A stretch of DNA of 64,000 bases from Psychrobium sp. MM17-31. Lineage in GTDB: Bacteria; Pseudomonadota; Gammaproteobacteria; Enterobacterales; Psychrobiaceae. The stretch spans positions 372,001 through 436,000 of the forward strand of contig NZ_JAKRGA010000002.1 of NCBI RefSeq assembly GCF_022347785.1, in the 5' to 3' direction. The notes beneath the pieces were generated by a model. It saw only the letters and a list, made by a program, of their open reading frames with translations, searched no databases and was not told the origin of the DNA. A program made the translations under genes and the position numbers. Positions 44,456-55,325 of this stretch are shown piece after piece (within the stretch, counting starts at the first letter, position 1; each line of letters starts with the position of its first letter).

Positions 44456-45310
44456 ATGAGCGCGCGAATAATTGATGGTAAAGCTGTTTCACAAAAAGTT
44501 AGAAATGATGTAGCGATTGAAGTTGCACGCATGAAAGAAGAAGGCCAAAGGATCCCTGGCTTAGCGGTAATCTTAGTTGGACTTGATCCTGCTTCTCAAG
44601 TTTATGTATCAAATAAGCGTAAAGCCTGTGATCAGGTAGGATTCAAATCACGTTCATTTGATTTACCTGATACCACACAGCAAGAAGAGCTATTAACGCT
44701 TATTGATGAGCTTAACCAAGATAAAGAAATCGATGGTATTTTAGTGCAGCTGCCACTACCCGCACATATCGATTCAGAGTTAGTACTAGAGCGTATTACT
44801 CCGCATAAAGATGTTGATGGCTTCCATCCATATAACATTGGCCGCCTAGCACAGCGTAATCCAGCCCTGCGTCCTTGTACACCTAAAGGTATTATGACGC
44901 TAATTGAGTCTACTGGAGTTAAGACGCACGGATTAGACGCAACGATTGTTGGCGCATCAAATATCGTTGGCCGCCCAATGACACTAGAGTTGCTACTTGC
45001 CGGCTGTACTACAACAACCTGTCATAGATTTACTAAAGATTTAGAGCAAAAGGTACGTGGCGCAGATTTATTGATCGTTGCCGTAGGTAAAGCGGGCTTC
45101 ATTCCTGGCGAATGGATCAAGCCAGGTGCTATCGTTATTGATGTTGGGATTAATCGCCTAGATGACGGCCGTTTAGTTGGTGATGTAGAGTTTGATACCG
45201 CAAAAAATAACGCGGCCTTTATAACACCAGTACCCGGTGGTGTTGGTCCAATGACGGTAGCCAACCTAATTGAAAATACACTGATTGCTGCCAAAGATTA
45301 CCACAGTTAA
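44456..45310 (+). CDS. folD: Bifunctional methylene-THF dehydrogenase / methenyl-THF cyclohydrolase
   Basis: FolD interconverts methylene-, methenyl- and formyl-tetrahydrofolate with NADP. The 284-residue protein shows [13 protein letters not shown] with catalytic Lys, [10 protein letters not shown], the [11 protein letters not shown] nucleotide-binding motif and [13 protein letters not shown]. Length is normal (E. coli 288). It is monocistronic and ends at a strong terminator. Confidence 0.98.
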   Translation: MSARIIDGKAVSQKVRNDVAIEVARMKEEGQRIPGLAVILVGLDPASQVYVSNKRKACDQVGFKSRSFDLPDTTQQEELLTLIDELNQDKEIDGILVQLPLPAHIDSELVLERITPHKDVDGFHPYNIGRLAQRNPALRPCTPKGIMTLIESTGVKTHGLDATIVGASNIVGRPMTLELLLAGCTTTTCHRFTKDLEQKVRGADLLIVAVGKAGFIPGEWIKPGAIVIDVGINRLDDGRLVGDVEFDTAKNNAAFITPVPGGVGPMTVANLIENTLIAAKDYHS

Positions 45311-45330
45311 TCGACTAGAAAGCAGTCATA

Positions 45331-45359
45331 AAAAAACCGCCTTAATCGGCGGTTTTTTA
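45331..45359. terminator. Bidirectional terminator between folD and nqrM
   Basis: AAAAAACCGCC-TTAATC-GGCGGTTTTTT is a symmetrical hairpin with A and T runs. It separates the convergent folD and nqr-apbE-nqrM transcripts. Confidence 0.9.
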
Positions 45360-45378
45360 TTATCTGATGTCTGAGCAA

Positions 45379-45588
45379 TTATTCAATAAGACTGATTTTA
45401 ATTTGCTCTTGTTCCATACGCTTCTTGCGTTTGTCACAAGGGTTATCACAATCACAGGCCTTCTCGACACCAATGGCACCTAGGCCACCACAACTCCCTG
45501 AAATCGCTTTCTTTTGCACGATGTAGCCAATAGCCATCGCTACTATCACAATTAAAAATGCTGCAAAGGTATATAAAAATATTGCCAT
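45379..45588 (-). CDS. nqrM: Na+-NQR maturation factor NqrM
   Basis: A 69-residue membrane protein (one N-terminal helix) with the family Cys pattern SGSCGG followed by CDCDNPC. NqrM is needed to form the iron site between NqrD and NqrE of Na+-NQR. It is the last gene of the nqr operon, 8 bases after apbE, matching the usual nqrF-apbE-nqrM order. Confidence 0.95.
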   Translation of the reverse strand: MAIFLYTFAAFLIVIVAMAIGYIVQKKAISGSCGGLGAIGVEKACDCDNPCDKRKKRMEQEQIKISLIE

Positions 45589-45596
45589 GTCAGTTC

Positions 45597-46637
45597 CTAG
45601 TTTACGGGTTTTACGAGGTATTGCTCAAAGGCGTCAGTATACACGGTATCAAAACCACTGTCTGTCTTAGTCACTAAATAAGCGGCCAAGTTTTGAGCTC
45701 GCGCAAACTCTAAGCCCTTCTCAGGTCCCATCAACATAATTGCCGTCGACAATCCATCTGCCGTCATACACGACGGATGAATCACACTGACCGATACTAA
45801 CTTGTGGTCGATAGGCATTCCGGTATCAGGGTCAATAATATGAGAGAAACGGCGACCGTTTTCTTCAAAGTACTGACGATAATCACCAGCCGTTGCCAAT
45901 CCATTATTGCGCGGCGAGATATACTCTTGAATTGCACGATGTGACGATACCGGCTTTTCGATAGCAATGACCCAATCACGTTGTTCGTTAGCACGGCCTT
46001 TAATACGCGCTTCACCACCGATTTCAACAAGGTAGTTGGCTACGCCTTCACCGTCTAAGTAATTGGCAACAACGTCAACGCCAAAGCCCTTTGCCGTTGT
46101 TGATAAATCGACGTAAAGCTCAGGAATTGCCTTAATCAAGTAGTTACCATCGACGGTAAGTTTACCGATGCCAACTTGGTTCATCGCTGTTTCTAGCTCA
46201 TCGCTACTTGGCAGTTTCTCAACCCGCATATTAGGACCAAAGCCCCACAAATTAACCAGAGGGCCGACAGTTACATCGAGCTTTCCTTCTGACAGCTGTG
46301 CCAAACGAATCGACTCACTAACTACTTTCGCTGTATCAGGCGACACTTCAAATGGCTCTAGTGAGCGTGATTGATTAAAGCGCGATAGCTCAGAAGTCTT
46401 GTCATACGTAGACATCTGCTCATTAACGGTTTTAAGCAGCTTATCAATAGCACTCTGACGTGCTTTTGCGATTTCTTCGCTATTTTTAGCTACGTCGATA
46501 TAGGTGATATGATAGTCCACGCCCATAGTGCGACCACTAAGCTTGATTTTTGTTTGCGTTGGCGTTGTATCAAAACAACCAGATAAAAAAATGGCCAGCG
46601 CACAAAGCGCCAGCCATTTAACATACTTAATAGCCAT
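45597..46637 (-). CDS. apbE: FAD:protein FMN transferase, lipoprotein
   Basis: ApbE attaches FMN to a Thr in the target motif of NqrB and NqrC. The 346-residue precursor has a lipoprotein signal with lipobox LSGC at about residue 21. The enzyme shows GRTMGVDYHITY, FNQSRSLEP, DLSTTAKGFGVD and IDPDTGMPIDHK, the FAD- and Mg2+-binding elements. It follows nqrF by 6 bases, directly beside its two substrates. Confidence 0.97.
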   Translation of the reverse strand: MAIKYVKWLALCALAIFLSGCFDTTPTQTKIKLSGRTMGVDYHITYIDVAKNSEEIAKARQSAIDKLLKTVNEQMSTYDKTSELSRFNQSRSLEPFEVSPDTAKVVSESIRLAQLSEGKLDVTVGPLVNLWGFGPNMRVEKLPSSDELETAMNQVGIGKLTVDGNYLIKAIPELYVDLSTTAKGFGVDVVANYLDGEGVANYLVEIGGEARIKGRANEQRDWVIAIEKPVSSHRAIQEYISPRNNGLATAGDYRQYFEENGRRFSHIIDPDTGMPIDHKLVSVSVIHPSCMTADGLSTAIMLMGPEKGLEFARAQNLAAYLVTKTDSGFDTVYTDAFEQYLVKPVN

Positions 46638-46643
46638 CAGGGA

Positions 46644-47870
46644 TTAACCACCGAAGTCATCAAGTAGGATGTTTTCATCTTCAACACCTAGATCTTTTAG
46701 CATGCCGATTACAGCAGCATTCATCATCGGTGGACCACACATGTAGTATTCACAATCTTCTGGCGCTTCGTGATCTTTCAAGTAGTTCTCGTAAAGCACG
46801 TTATGGATGAAGCCTGTTAAACCGTCCCAGTTATCTTCTGGTTGTGGATCAGACAGTGCAACATGCCACTCAAAGTTGTCATTTTCAGCCGCAAGACCGT
46901 TGTAATCATCTTCATAGAACATTTCACGCAATGAACGTGCACCGTACCAGAAAGACATCTTACGCTTAGACTTAAGACGCTTAAGCTGATCGAAGATATG
47001 TGAACGCATTGGCGCCATACCAGCACCACCACCGATAAATACCATCTCATTATCAGTTTCTTTAGCGAAGAACTCACCAAATGGGCCAGAGATAGTTACC
47101 TTATCACCTGCTTTCAAGCTCCAAATGAATGAAGACATTTTACCTGCAGGTAGTGACAGGTTGTTTGGCGGCGGCGTCGCGATACGAACGTTAAGCATGA
47201 TAATGCCTTCCTCTTCAGGATAGTTCGCCATTGAGTATGCACGCAATGTATCTGTATCAACTTTAGACTCGATGTCGAAGAAGCCGAAACGCTCCCAGTC
47301 ACCGCGATATTCTTCTGGAATATCGAAATCGCTGTATTTAATGTGGTGAGCAGGCGCTTCAATTTGAATGTAACCGCCGGCACGGAAAGGTACAGACTCA
47401 CCGTCAGGGATGCCAAGCTTAAGTTCTTTGATGAACGTCGCTTTGTTATCGTTAGAGATAACTTCACATTGCCACTGCTGAACACCGAAGATCTCGTCTT
47501 CAACTTCAATTTCCATGTCTTGCTTAACAGCAACTTGACAGGCTAGACGCTCACCTTCACGGGCTTGCTTCTTAGTAATATGGCTTTCTTCTGTTGGTAG
47601 TAATTCACCACCGCCAGAATGAACGTGTACTTTACATTGACCACAAGTACCACCACCGCCACAGGCTGAAGGAATGAAGATTCCTTTTGCAGCTAGTGCG
47701 CCAAGTAGCTTATCGCCAGGCTTAGTAACGACGCCTTTTTCAGGATCGCCGTTGATTGCTATGGTAACGTCACCCGATGAAACTAGTTTAGATTTAGCCA
47801 TTAAAATGATTAAAACCAAAACCAATACAATCGCAGTGAACATTGTTACGCCAAGAATAATTTCTTGCAT
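46644..47870 (-). CDS. nqrF: Na+-NQR subunit F
   Basis: The 408-residue NADH-oxidising subunit. A transmembrane helix (about 5-25) precedes a 2Fe-2S domain ([12 protein letters not shown] plus a later Cys in ERLACQ) and an FAD/NADH ferredoxin-reductase domain ([31 protein letters not shown]). Electrons from NADH enter here. It is preceded by nqrE with a 53-base gap. Confidence 0.98.
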   Translation of the reverse strand: MQEIILGVTMFTAIVLVLVLIILMAKSKLVSSGDVTIAINGDPEKGVVTKPGDKLLGALAAKGIFIPSACGGGGTCGQCKVHVHSGGGELLPTEESHITKKQAREGERLACQVAVKQDMEIEVEDEIFGVQQWQCEVISNDNKATFIKELKLGIPDGESVPFRAGGYIQIEAPAHHIKYSDFDIPEEYRGDWERFGFFDIESKVDTDTLRAYSMANYPEEEGIIMLNVRIATPPPNNLSLPAGKMSSFIWSLKAGDKVTISGPFGEFFAKETDNEMVFIGGGAGMAPMRSHIFDQLKRLKSKRKMSFWYGARSLREMFYEDDYNGLAAENDNFEWHVALSDPQPEDNWDGLTGFIHNVLYENYLKDHEAPEDCEYYMCGPPMMNAAVIGMLKDLGVEDENILLDDFGG

Positions 47871-47923
47871 AAACTTTTCCTTTGAACTTGGTTATTGAGC
47901 CGCTAGGCAGCCCAATCAACTAA

Positions 47924-48520
47924 TTATAACGAGATACCGCCGAACGACTGGAAGCCCAGTGCCATCAGACCAGAAGTGATAAAGGTAATACCTAAACCTT
48001 TCAGGCCATCAGGAATGTCTGAGTATTTCAGCTTTTCGCGAACCGCTGCTAATAAGACAATTGCCAATGTCCAACCAACACCACTACCAACACCGAATAC
48101 TACAGATTCAGCAAGGTTGTAGTTACGTTGAACCATAAAGGCAACACCACCGAAGATTGCACAGTTAACCGTGATAAGTGGTAAGAATACACCTAACGCG
48201 TTGTATAGCGCTGGCATGTACTTATCAAGTACCATTTCAACAATCTGTACCAGTGCCGCAATAACACCGATGTAAGTGATGTAGCTTAAGAAGCTTAAGT
48301 CGATACCTTCACCTAACGCGTTTGGCGCTAAGATCGCATGGTAGATGATTTGGTTAACAGGTACCGCAATCGCTAGTACGAAGATAACCGCAACACCAAG
48401 ACCAATCGCTGTACTAACTTTCTTAGATACAGCTAGGAAGGTACACATACCTAGGAAAAAGCTTAAAGCCATGTTTTCTACGAAAACGACTTTAACGAAT
48501 AGACTTAAATAATGTTCCAT
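47924..48520 (-). CDS. nqrE: Na+-NQR subunit E
   Basis: A 198-residue six-helix membrane subunit that pairs with NqrD to hold the membrane iron centre. The N-terminus [26 protein letters not shown] carries the conserved Cys25 region (first residues quoted only as landmark in two parts: [13 protein letters not shown] and [12 protein letters not shown]). A second conserved Cys is in VNCAIFGG. Order and spacing within the nqr operon are standard. Confidence 0.98.
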   Translation of the reverse strand: MEHYLSLFVKVVFVENMALSFFLGMCTFLAVSKKVSTAIGLGVAVIFVLAIAVPVNQIIYHAILAPNALGEGIDLSFLSYITYIGVIAALVQIVEMVLDKYMPALYNALGVFLPLITVNCAIFGGVAFMVQRNYNLAESVVFGVGSGVGWTLAIVLLAAVREKLKYSDIPDGLKGLGITFITSGLMALGFQSFGGISL

Positions 48521-48529
48521 AATACTCCC

Positions 48530-49159
48530 CTAGTCCTTCTCAACTTGCTCTGGCTTGTACTGGCGAATTGCCCAGATAATCAAACCAATTACGAAGAATG
48601 AACTAAATGGTAGAATCAATAGGCCATTACCTTGATACCAACCACCGTTTTGAACAAGCGGTAGAATTTCGATATCAAATAACGTGCCCTTACTAAATAG
48701 TTCACGGAAGAATGCAACAGCCATTAACATAGCGCCGTAACCAATACCGTTACCGATACCGTCTAAGAAGCTCATGAATGGTGGCTCTTTCATCGCATAG
48801 GCTTCAGCACGGCCCATAACGATACAGTTAGTAATGATCAGTGCGATATATACCGATAGCTCTTTAGACATTTCATAAGCGAATGCCTTAAGTACTTGGT
48901 CTACCACGATAACCAAAGATGCGATAACAGCCATTTGCACGATAATACGTACGGCGTTAGGGATCTGGTTACGGATCATCGAGATGAATAAGTTTGAGAA
49001 AGCACAAACCAAGGTTACCGCAATGGTCATGATTAATGCTTTTTGCATCGAGCCTGTTACAGCCAGTGCCGAACAAATACCCAGAACCTGAAGGCCGATT
49101 GGGTTATTGTCTAGAACTGGACCCCACAGGGCTTTTTTCATTGCTTGAGAATCAGCCAT
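48530..49159 (-). CDS. nqrD: Na+-NQR subunit D
   Basis: A 209-residue membrane subunit of about six helices, homologous to NqrE in inverted topology. Conserved Cys residues lie in [10 protein letters not shown] and [14 protein letters not shown], ligands of the intramembrane iron site. It lies between nqrC (2 bases) and nqrE (9 bases). Confidence 0.98.
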   Translation of the reverse strand: MADSQAMKKALWGPVLDNNPIGLQVLGICSALAVTGSMQKALIMTIAVTLVCAFSNLFISMIRNQIPNAVRIIVQMAVIASLVIVVDQVLKAFAYEMSKELSVYIALIITNCIVMGRAEAYAMKEPPFMSFLDGIGNGIGYGAMLMAVAFFRELFSKGTLFDIEILPLVQNGGWYQGNGLLILPFSSFFVIGLIIWAIRQYKPEQVEKD

Positions 49160-49161
49160 GA

Positions 49162-49926
49162 TTATAAGCCTCCGTTACGGTACTTGTTGATGAATGGGCC
49201 AAAGCCTTCTTCACCAAGCCAGAAAGTAAAGGTGTTTTCTACGCCATTCGCTGTCAACGTTGCGCCAGACAGACCGTCTACACCGTGGATATCGCCGGCT
49301 TTAGCGCCGCCTTTAACCACTTTAATAGCGATTTCACCGTTGTCATTAAACAGCTTCTTGCCAACCCATTTTGCTTTCCAAACTGGGTTTTCAATTTCGC
49401 CACCTAGACCCGGAGTTTCACCTTGGTCGTAGTAAATTACAGACTTAACAGTGTTTAAATCAGTAGATAAACCAACGAAAGCGTACATCATTGACCATAA
49501 ACCACTACCGCGCATTTCTAGAACAACAGTCTCAGTGTTACCTGATTCGCCTTTCACTAGATAAACCACAGTTTGGTTAGCGCGACGGTTGATTTTAGCA
49601 ACGTCGTTGTTTGGTTTGATACTCTTGCTTGAATCTAACGCCGCTAAACGTTGATCGTAAGCTTCAGCGTCACCTTCAACAAACTCACCAGTGGCTAAAT
49701 CGATTAATTTAGCTTCTACGAACTTGTTGTAAGTTGCAGGAATATCACTGCCTGCTTGCGCAAGTAGACCAGATGCTTCTAAGATTTTAGTTTGCTTGTA
49801 AAGCAATTTATTTTTGGTTTGTAACGGTTTTAAACCAACCGCTGCACCAGCAACGATTACCGAACAAGCCAGACAAACGGCTAATACGAAAATTAGCGTT
49901 CTGCCAAATGAGTCTTTATTACCCAT
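49162..49926 (-). CDS. nqrC: Na+-NQR subunit C
   Basis: A 254-residue periplasm-facing subunit with one N-terminal transmembrane helix and a covalent FMN. The ApbE recognition motif DGLSGATLT places the FMN-bearing Thr at residue 223, against Thr225 in Vibrio. It overlaps the end of nqrB by 8 bases. Confidence 0.98.
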   Translation of the reverse strand: MGNKDSFGRTLIFVLAVCLACSVIVAGAAVGLKPLQTKNKLLYKQTKILEASGLLAQAGSDIPATYNKFVEAKLIDLATGEFVEGDAEAYDQRLAALDSSKSIKPNNDVAKINRRANQTVVYLVKGESGNTETVVLEMRGSGLWSMMYAFVGLSTDLNTVKSVIYYDQGETPGLGGEIENPVWKAKWVGKKLFNDNGEIAIKVVKGGAKAGDIHGVDGLSGATLTANGVENTFTFWLGEEGFGPFINKYRNGGL

Positions 49927-51124
49927 GACGAGCAGCCCTCCGCTTGATATTCGACTGAACTACGAAGTAGTCGAATAAAGGTGCAAATAAGTTTGCAAAT
50001 AAGATAGCTAACATCATACCTTCTGGGAATGCAGGGTTAACTACACGGATAAGCACAACCATAATACCGATAAGTGCGCCAAACGCCCAACGACCAGTAT
50101 TAGTGAATGATGCAGAAACAGGATCAGTTGCCATGAAGATCATACCGAAGGCAAAACCACCTGTTACTAGGTGCCATTTCCAGTCCATTGCAAACATGCC
50201 GTTTGTTTCGCTGCCGATAGCATTGAATAACAAACTAGTTGCAACCATACCGAAGAACACACCTAAGATAATGCGCCATGAAGCAATACGTTGGTAAACA
50301 ATAAATGCACCACCGATTAAGATAGCTAGTGTAGAAACTTCACCTACTGAACCTTGCATCTTACCTAGGAAAGCATCCATCCAAGTCATAGTACCTTGTA
50401 GTGCAGTCATGCCTTCGTTAGCAACAACGCTTAGTGCAGTTGCGCCAGAGAAACCGTCGATTGCAGTCCACACAGTGTCACCAGAGATATCAGGTGCGTA
50501 TGCGAAGAATAGGAAAGCACGACCCGCTAATGCTGGGTTTAGGAAGTTCTTACCAGTACCACCGAATACTTCTTTAGCAACTACAACGCCAAATGAAATA
50601 CCGATAGCTACTTGCCATAATGGAATAGTTGCCGGCAGGATAAGCGCGAATAAAATCGAAGTTACGAAGAAACCTTCGTTGATTTCATGGCCGCGTACCA
50701 TGGCAAATAACACTTCCCAGAAACCACCAACGATAAAGGCAGTGGCATAAATAGGCAGGAAGAAACAAGCGCCGTAGAACATTAAGGTTCCAACGCCGGC
50801 ATTGGCACCTAACTCACCGCCTAGAGCAGTAAATAACTGTTGTTGCCACGCGTCGCCCATTGCCATACCAGCAATAACAGCGTCGTTCGCTTGTAAACCG
50901 ATGTTGTACATACCCCAGAACATTGCTGGGAATGTCGCCATCCACACCATGATCATGATACGTTTTAATTCAACACCGTCACGTACGTGAGTTTTACCCT
51001 TGTTTACAAAACCTGGGGTATAGAAGATAGTCGCAGCAGCTTCGTAAAGCGCGTACCACTTCTCGTGTTTACCGCCTTTTTCAAAGTGCGGCTCGATACT
51101 CTCGAGATAATTTTTTAAGCCCAT
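49919..51124 (-). CDS. nqrB: Na+-NQR subunit B
   Basis: The large ten-helix membrane subunit that carries covalent FMN, riboflavin and the Na+ path. I start at the ATG at 51124 ([18 protein letters not shown]), preceded by GGAAGG; the longer frame to 51145 uses a TTG inside nqrA. The flavinylation motif DGFSGATA gives FMN-Thr229 in this numbering. Length is 401 residues, slightly shorter than Vibrio NqrB. Confidence 0.97.
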   Translation of the reverse strand: MGLKNYLESIEPHFEKGGKHEKWYALYEAAATIFYTPGFVNKGKTHVRDGVELKRIMIMVWMATFPAMFWGMYNIGLQANDAVIAGMAMGDAWQQQLFTALGGELGANAGVGTLMFYGACFFLPIYATAFIVGGFWEVLFAMVRGHEINEGFFVTSILFALILPATIPLWQVAIGISFGVVVAKEVFGGTGKNFLNPALAGRAFLFFAYAPDISGDTVWTAIDGFSGATALSVVANEGMTALQGTMTWMDAFLGKMQGSVGEVSTLAILIGGAFIVYQRIASWRIILGVFFGMVATSLLFNAIGSETNGMFAMDWKWHLVTGGFAFGMIFMATDPVSASFTNTGRWAFGALIGIMVVLIRVVNPAFPEGMMLAILFANLFAPLFDYFVVQSNIKRRAARHG

Positions 51125-51128
51125 CTGC

Positions 51129-52472
51129 TTAACCTTCCTTCTCAATAGTCGTTAGTCGCTCACGTAAGATCTGACCGTGGTCGTACTTACCTGGACATAC
51201 GAAGGTACATAGTGCTAAATCTTCTTCGTCTAGCTCTAAACAACCTAATGCTTGAGCACCATCGTTATCACCAGCGCAAAGGTCACGCAGTAACATCGTT
51301 GGTAAAATATCTAATGGCATAACGCGCTCGTAGCTACCGATTGGCACCATGGCACGATCACTACCGTTAGTAGTAGTAGTTAGGTTAAGTAAACGCTTAG
51401 GCGATAAATGAGAGATGTAAGAACGCGTGATAGACACTACGTTTTTACCAGCTTTCATCCAGCCCATGAATTCTTTTTCACGGCCTTCCGCTAATACGCT
51501 AACTTGGTTGGCGTAACGACCTAAGAATGCAACAGCACCTTCAGCAGTAGCGCCTTGTAGGATAGAACCAGAAACAACACGTAAGTCGCCGTCAACTAAT
51601 TCACCAGCGGTTAAATCAGTTGTGCTAGCGCCCATGCGAGTGCGTACTAAACGTGGGTTCTTAACACCAGGACCTGCAAGAGAAACTACGCGGTCAGTGT
51701 GAATTTCACCAGTCGTGAATAACTTACCAAAGGCGATAACGTCTTGGTAACCAAGCGTCCATACTGTGCGCTCAGCACTTACTGGGTGCAAGAAGTGAAT
51801 GTGAGTACCAACAAGACCTGCAGGGTGAACACCCGCAAATTCGTGTTGTTCAACACTGCTTACATTGCTGTTTGGAACTTCAACGCCAGCTTTTTTACCA
51901 ACGAATACTTTACCGCTAGTTAAACGTGATAACACGGTTAAACCATTGATAAAATCTTGAGAGTTCTCGTTGATAATTACCGCAGGATCCGCTGCTAATG
52001 GATTAGTATCCATTGCTGAAACGAAAATCGCTGAAGGTTCAGAATCAATCGCAGGCACCTTTGAGAAAGGACGCGTACGTAGCGATGGCCATTGTCCCGA
52101 TTTTACAAGGTTGTCAACAACAACGCTGCGCTCTAATTGCGCTAGCTCAGTTGCTGGGAAACTTTGGAAAGTTTCTTGCTCTTCACCTTGAACATCGATA
52201 ACTAGAGACAAAAATGCTCGTTTAGCACCGCGGTTGATTTGTGATACGACACCACTAGCTGAAGCAGTATAAACTACGCCAGGATTTTTCTTATCTTCGA
52301 AAATTACCTGACCTTTTTTGACAGTATCGCCAACACGAACTTTCATCGTAGGACGCATGCCAAAAAACTCTTCACCCAATGTCGCAACTTGTTTGATGGA
52401 CGGACCATCATGGATTACTTGCTGGGGTAATCCTGCGATAGGCAGGTCCAGACCTTTTTTTATTGTAATCAT
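51129..52472 (-). CDS. nqrA: Na+-NQR subunit A
   Basis: The cytoplasmic quinone-associated subunit and first gene of the operon. The ATG at 52472 gives [18 protein letters not shown] as in relatives; a GTG four codons upstream is less likely. The protein has 447 residues (Vibrio 446) with no transmembrane helix. The C-terminal [20 protein letters not shown] is conserved. It ends 4 bases before nqrB. Confidence 0.97.
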   Translation of the reverse strand: MITIKKGLDLPIAGLPQQVIHDGPSIKQVATLGEEFFGMRPTMKVRVGDTVKKGQVIFEDKKNPGVVYTASASGVVSQINRGAKRAFLSLVIDVQGEEQETFQSFPATELAQLERSVVVDNLVKSGQWPSLRTRPFSKVPAIDSEPSAIFVSAMDTNPLAADPAVIINENSQDFINGLTVLSRLTSGKVFVGKKAGVEVPNSNVSSVEQHEFAGVHPAGLVGTHIHFLHPVSAERTVWTLGYQDVIAFGKLFTTGEIHTDRVVSLAGPGVKNPRLVRTRMGASTTDLTAGELVDGDLRVVSGSILQGATAEGAVAFLGRYANQVSVLAEGREKEFMGWMKAGKNVVSITRSYISHLSPKRLLNLTTTTNGSDRAMVPIGSYERVMPLDILPTMLLRDLCAGDNDGAQALGCLELDEEDLALCTFVCPGKYDHGQILRERLTTIEKEG

Positions 52473-52893
52473 ATTCACTTGCACTGGTTAACGGAAAGAA
52501 TTAGCCGTTAGGCTCGACAGTTGCTTGCTATTTTAAAATGTAAAGACTGCGTTTTAAATCCTTCCTAACTGACAAGATTTAAACCACATATCAATACAAT
52601 AGCGCTCAAATTTTTAGGACAATATTTTTTAAATTCGCACAAAAAACGTGCAGCATTAAAAGATACTACCCTAACTGGGGCGCAATTCTAGCATCAATAG
52701 CAAATATTCTGAATATGTAAATGAATGTTTTCGCCCTAGACTTTAGTTATTTTTGTTATAACCAGTCCAAAAACAGAGCAGTAGCTGATAGCGTAATCTT
52801 TGATTCTGCTGATAGTCGAAAATCTTTTAAGATTAAAACCAAAAAACGCGCTCAAGTGAACGCGTTTTAAACGAATAAACGAATAAGGGAAGT
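52473..52893. other. Promoter region of the nqr operon
   Basis: This 421-base stretch has no supported gene. The left part upstream of nqrA is AT-rich and should carry the nqr promoter; no canonical -35/-10 pair or known operator (for example a Fur box) was clear to me. The right part holds the terminator of the receptor gene. Confidence 0.4.
52841..52868 (-). terminator. Rho-independent terminator after the TonB-dependent receptor gene
   Basis: On the minus strand AAAACGCG pairs with CGCGTTTT around a 10-base loop, and the stem is followed by a run of six T. It lies about 25 bases beyond the receptor stop codon. Confidence 0.8.
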
Positions 52894-55002
52894 CTAAAAT
52901 TTATATTGATAGGTCAGGCTAGTGTGGCGAGTTCGTGCCATCATATTGCTACCGAATAGTGAATGTTCTACATATTCCTTGTCTGTTGCATTTTCAACGG
53001 TAAGAGATAAGCGATGTTTATTATCAAACTGATAGCTCGCAGTCAGATCGACTAAGGTTACCGCTTCGTGACTATTAACGGAAGTTAACGGCTCCTGACC
53101 AGAGGTTTTTCTTAACTCACTGCGATATTGAATTCTGCTACCTACATAAAGATTATCAAACTGCATCCCTAGCTTGGCATTAAACTGTTGCTTAGGTAGA
53201 TGAATCAGCTCATCACCACGTTGTAGCCCCAAATTTAATTGTTGAGCATCTAGCGTATAAGAAGCATCTCGCTGAGTATAATTAAAGGATATTGGCAAGC
53301 TAAAGCTATCAAAATCAAATTGATATCCACCAGTTAGCTCAATCGCATTAACTTCGATATCGGTAGAATCATTATCCAAGGCTAAGCAGGCATCTGTTTC
53401 ACCACAGCGCGTCAACGCGTTATCAAATTCACGCGCATAGCCAGTTAAAGAAACGAAAGACGTATCATCTTTATACACAACCCCAATAGCGGCCTGATTG
53501 TTGAGCTTTGCCAATTTCGGCGAGTACACTGAAATATCACCACTCACTCCCTGCCTTGCGCCAACAAAGCCAAACAGATTTGGCGTAAATTGATAGCTCA
53601 ACTGCAAGTTAAATAGCGTGTGATTGTCATCTTGTCGACTGTAACGTTGAATATCATTATTTTGACGGCGGTCGTCAAACTTAACCCAACGAACACCGGC
53701 GTCGACCTGCCAATCACCATTGCGCCACTTATCAGTAAGATAAAAAGCGTTAATTCTCGCTTCAAACTCTAAATTTTCAGCGCTATTATCACTTTCTTGC
53801 AGCGTTAGCGCTAGATTACTGTCTAGTTGATAATCTTCAGTTAGCGTTGTTTGCTCTAATTCTTCTTTTTGATACACCCATCCCATATTGAACTGATGGC
53901 GCCCCATCTGCTGTTCAATATCCATACGTATTCCAGACGATGTATATGTTGAATCAACTAACTCTTTATTAATGCTTTGGTTACCAATCGGATTACCTTC
54001 ATAGATTGCTAATAAAGGCGCGGTTAATAAAAAATGATTGCCTGATACACTATCTGTTTGCCTATTGTTGATAGCACCGCGGCGATAGTGGACATCAGTC
54101 GTCACCTGCTCGCCAGCAAATAAGGTTGTTTGATGGCGTACACCAAATAGTAAGTCGTCGCCACTAACATAATCACCGCGAGTTGCGCTGTATCTGTGGG
54201 TCGGCTTTGCATTAAAATCTGTATCGCTAATTCCAATCAAAGACTCATCATTGTGATAGTCTTGATAGTGCAGCATTAATTGCGTAGTTTGCTTATTTTT
54301 ACCATTGTTAGCCGCACTAATTTCGTGCATTTTAATCATCACTTCATTCGAGTCGAAGCGACCTTGCTCACCATCACTAAACTTGCGATGTGAGTCTTGT
54401 TGGCGTTTATTCACATACAATCGATGACCGAAATTATCACGCTGACTGCCATGGTCAATCACTATTCCACGCTGAGCAAATGAGCCGATAGTTAACGCAA
54501 GATTAGCGCTATCTTCTATCGCAGGTCGTTCACTCACTAGGCCAGCGGCATGTGATGAAGGAAATGTCACACCAGTAATGGCACCCTCAACACGAGCATT
54601 TTCCAAAAATAATGGCGTAATAGTTGTCAAGTTCGGAAAAAAATAAGGCAGTGGTGACCAACTTATATTGTCGCTCTCCAATGACACATTGTGAGTCAAT
54701 AGGTGGCTGTGATGGGAAATAATAGGACTGACATCATTTGGTAGCCGATTTACCGCGAAAATCCCCGGTAATTGATTAAGTGTTCGAGCAATATCACTAT
54801 AGAGCATCGACTCTTTAGCATCATTAGCCTGTTTTTTCTCAACAGGCTTCTTTTTATTCTTCACCAAAGAAATTGGCTTTTTTATTAAAGAAATCGTTTT
54901 TGGCTGCTCTTTAGCAACAGCGACTCCCGCACAACTCATTCCGACTGCAATCGCTACCAACGTCTTTCGGACGTGAACAAAAGAGTGACTCGTTGTTGTC
55001 AT
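52894..55002 (-). CDS. TonB-dependent outer-membrane receptor
   Basis: A 702-residue receptor. I choose the ATG at 55002 (MTTTSHSFVHVRKTLVAIAV) so that a signal peptide ending GVAVA at about residue 28 is N-terminal. A basic linker of about 30 residues (ISLIKKPISLVKNKKKPVEK) precedes the plug domain starting YSDIARTLNQLPGIF. The rest shows the alternating strands of a 22-strand barrel and ends in the outer-membrane signature YQYKF. The ligand is unknown; the barrel resembles FecA-type receptors. No transporter genes are adjacent. Confidence 0.88.
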   Translation of the reverse strand: MTTTSHSFVHVRKTLVAIAVGMSCAGVAVAKEQPKTISLIKKPISLVKNKKKPVEKKQANDAKESMLYSDIARTLNQLPGIFAVNRLPNDVSPIISHHSHLLTHNVSLESDNISWSPLPYFFPNLTTITPLFLENARVEGAITGVTFPSSHAAGLVSERPAIEDSANLALTIGSFAQRGIVIDHGSQRDNFGHRLYVNKRQQDSHRKFSDGEQGRFDSNEVMIKMHEISAANNGKNKQTTQLMLHYQDYHNDESLIGISDTDFNAKPTHRYSATRGDYVSGDDLLFGVRHQTTLFAGEQVTTDVHYRRGAINNRQTDSVSGNHFLLTAPLLAIYEGNPIGNQSINKELVDSTYTSSGIRMDIEQQMGRHQFNMGWVYQKEELEQTTLTEDYQLDSNLALTLQESDNSAENLEFEARINAFYLTDKWRNGDWQVDAGVRWVKFDDRRQNNDIQRYSRQDDNHTLFNLQLSYQFTPNLFGFVGARQGVSGDISVYSPKLAKLNNQAAIGVVYKDDTSFVSLTGYAREFDNALTRCGETDACLALDNDSTDIEVNAIELTGGYQFDFDSFSLPISFNYTQRDASYTLDAQQLNLGLQRGDELIHLPKQQFNAKLGMQFDNLYVGSRIQYRSELRKTSGQEPLTSVNSHEAVTLVDLTASYQFDNKHRLSLTVENATDKEYVEHSLFGSNMMARTRHTSLTYQYKF

Positions 55003-55325
55003 ATTTCTAACCCTTACCCATCTTTCAATATACAAATTGTCATGGAAGTTCGACGTTAAGCAGCGATTTCACGCAATTTAACACTTTCCTTGTCAAAGAA
55101 TTGTAGCGATGATTTAAAACCTATTCATTGAGCTATACCCTATCAATAATTTTAATAAAATTCGACCTTTGTAAAGAAACAGTTAATGCCTGATTAGGAA
55201 TAAACCTCCATTAAGTTCACATTTTTTGTCATTAAAGAATTAGAAAAAGCGCATTTCTAAATAAATACTGAAGCAAGAGCGCTTTTTTGCGACAATATGG
55301 CAAATTTACATAAAGTACCCAAGCG
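55003..55325. other. Divergent region between the receptor gene and rlmG
   Basis: These 323 bases are AT-rich with no credible ORF. A long-loop inverted repeat, AAAAAGCGC (55244-55252) with GCGCTTTTTT (55279-55288), lies about 38 bases before rlmG. Its 26-base loop makes a terminator unlikely. I found no clear Fur box although the leftward gene is a TonB-dependent receptor. Confidence 0.35.

Noticed and set aside
47114-47533. A 139-codon minus-strand ORF within nqrF in another frame
   Set aside because: The product is Ser/Leu-rich low-complexity and nqrF is clearly the coding frame.
51125-51145. Longer N-terminus for NqrB using a TTG in nqrA
   Set aside because: It would place the start inside nqrA coding sequence and add non-conserved residues; the ATG at 51124 has a good ribosome site.
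55003-55325. Fur box for the TonB-dependent receptor
   Set aside because: No sequence close to GATAATGATAATCATTATC was found by eye.
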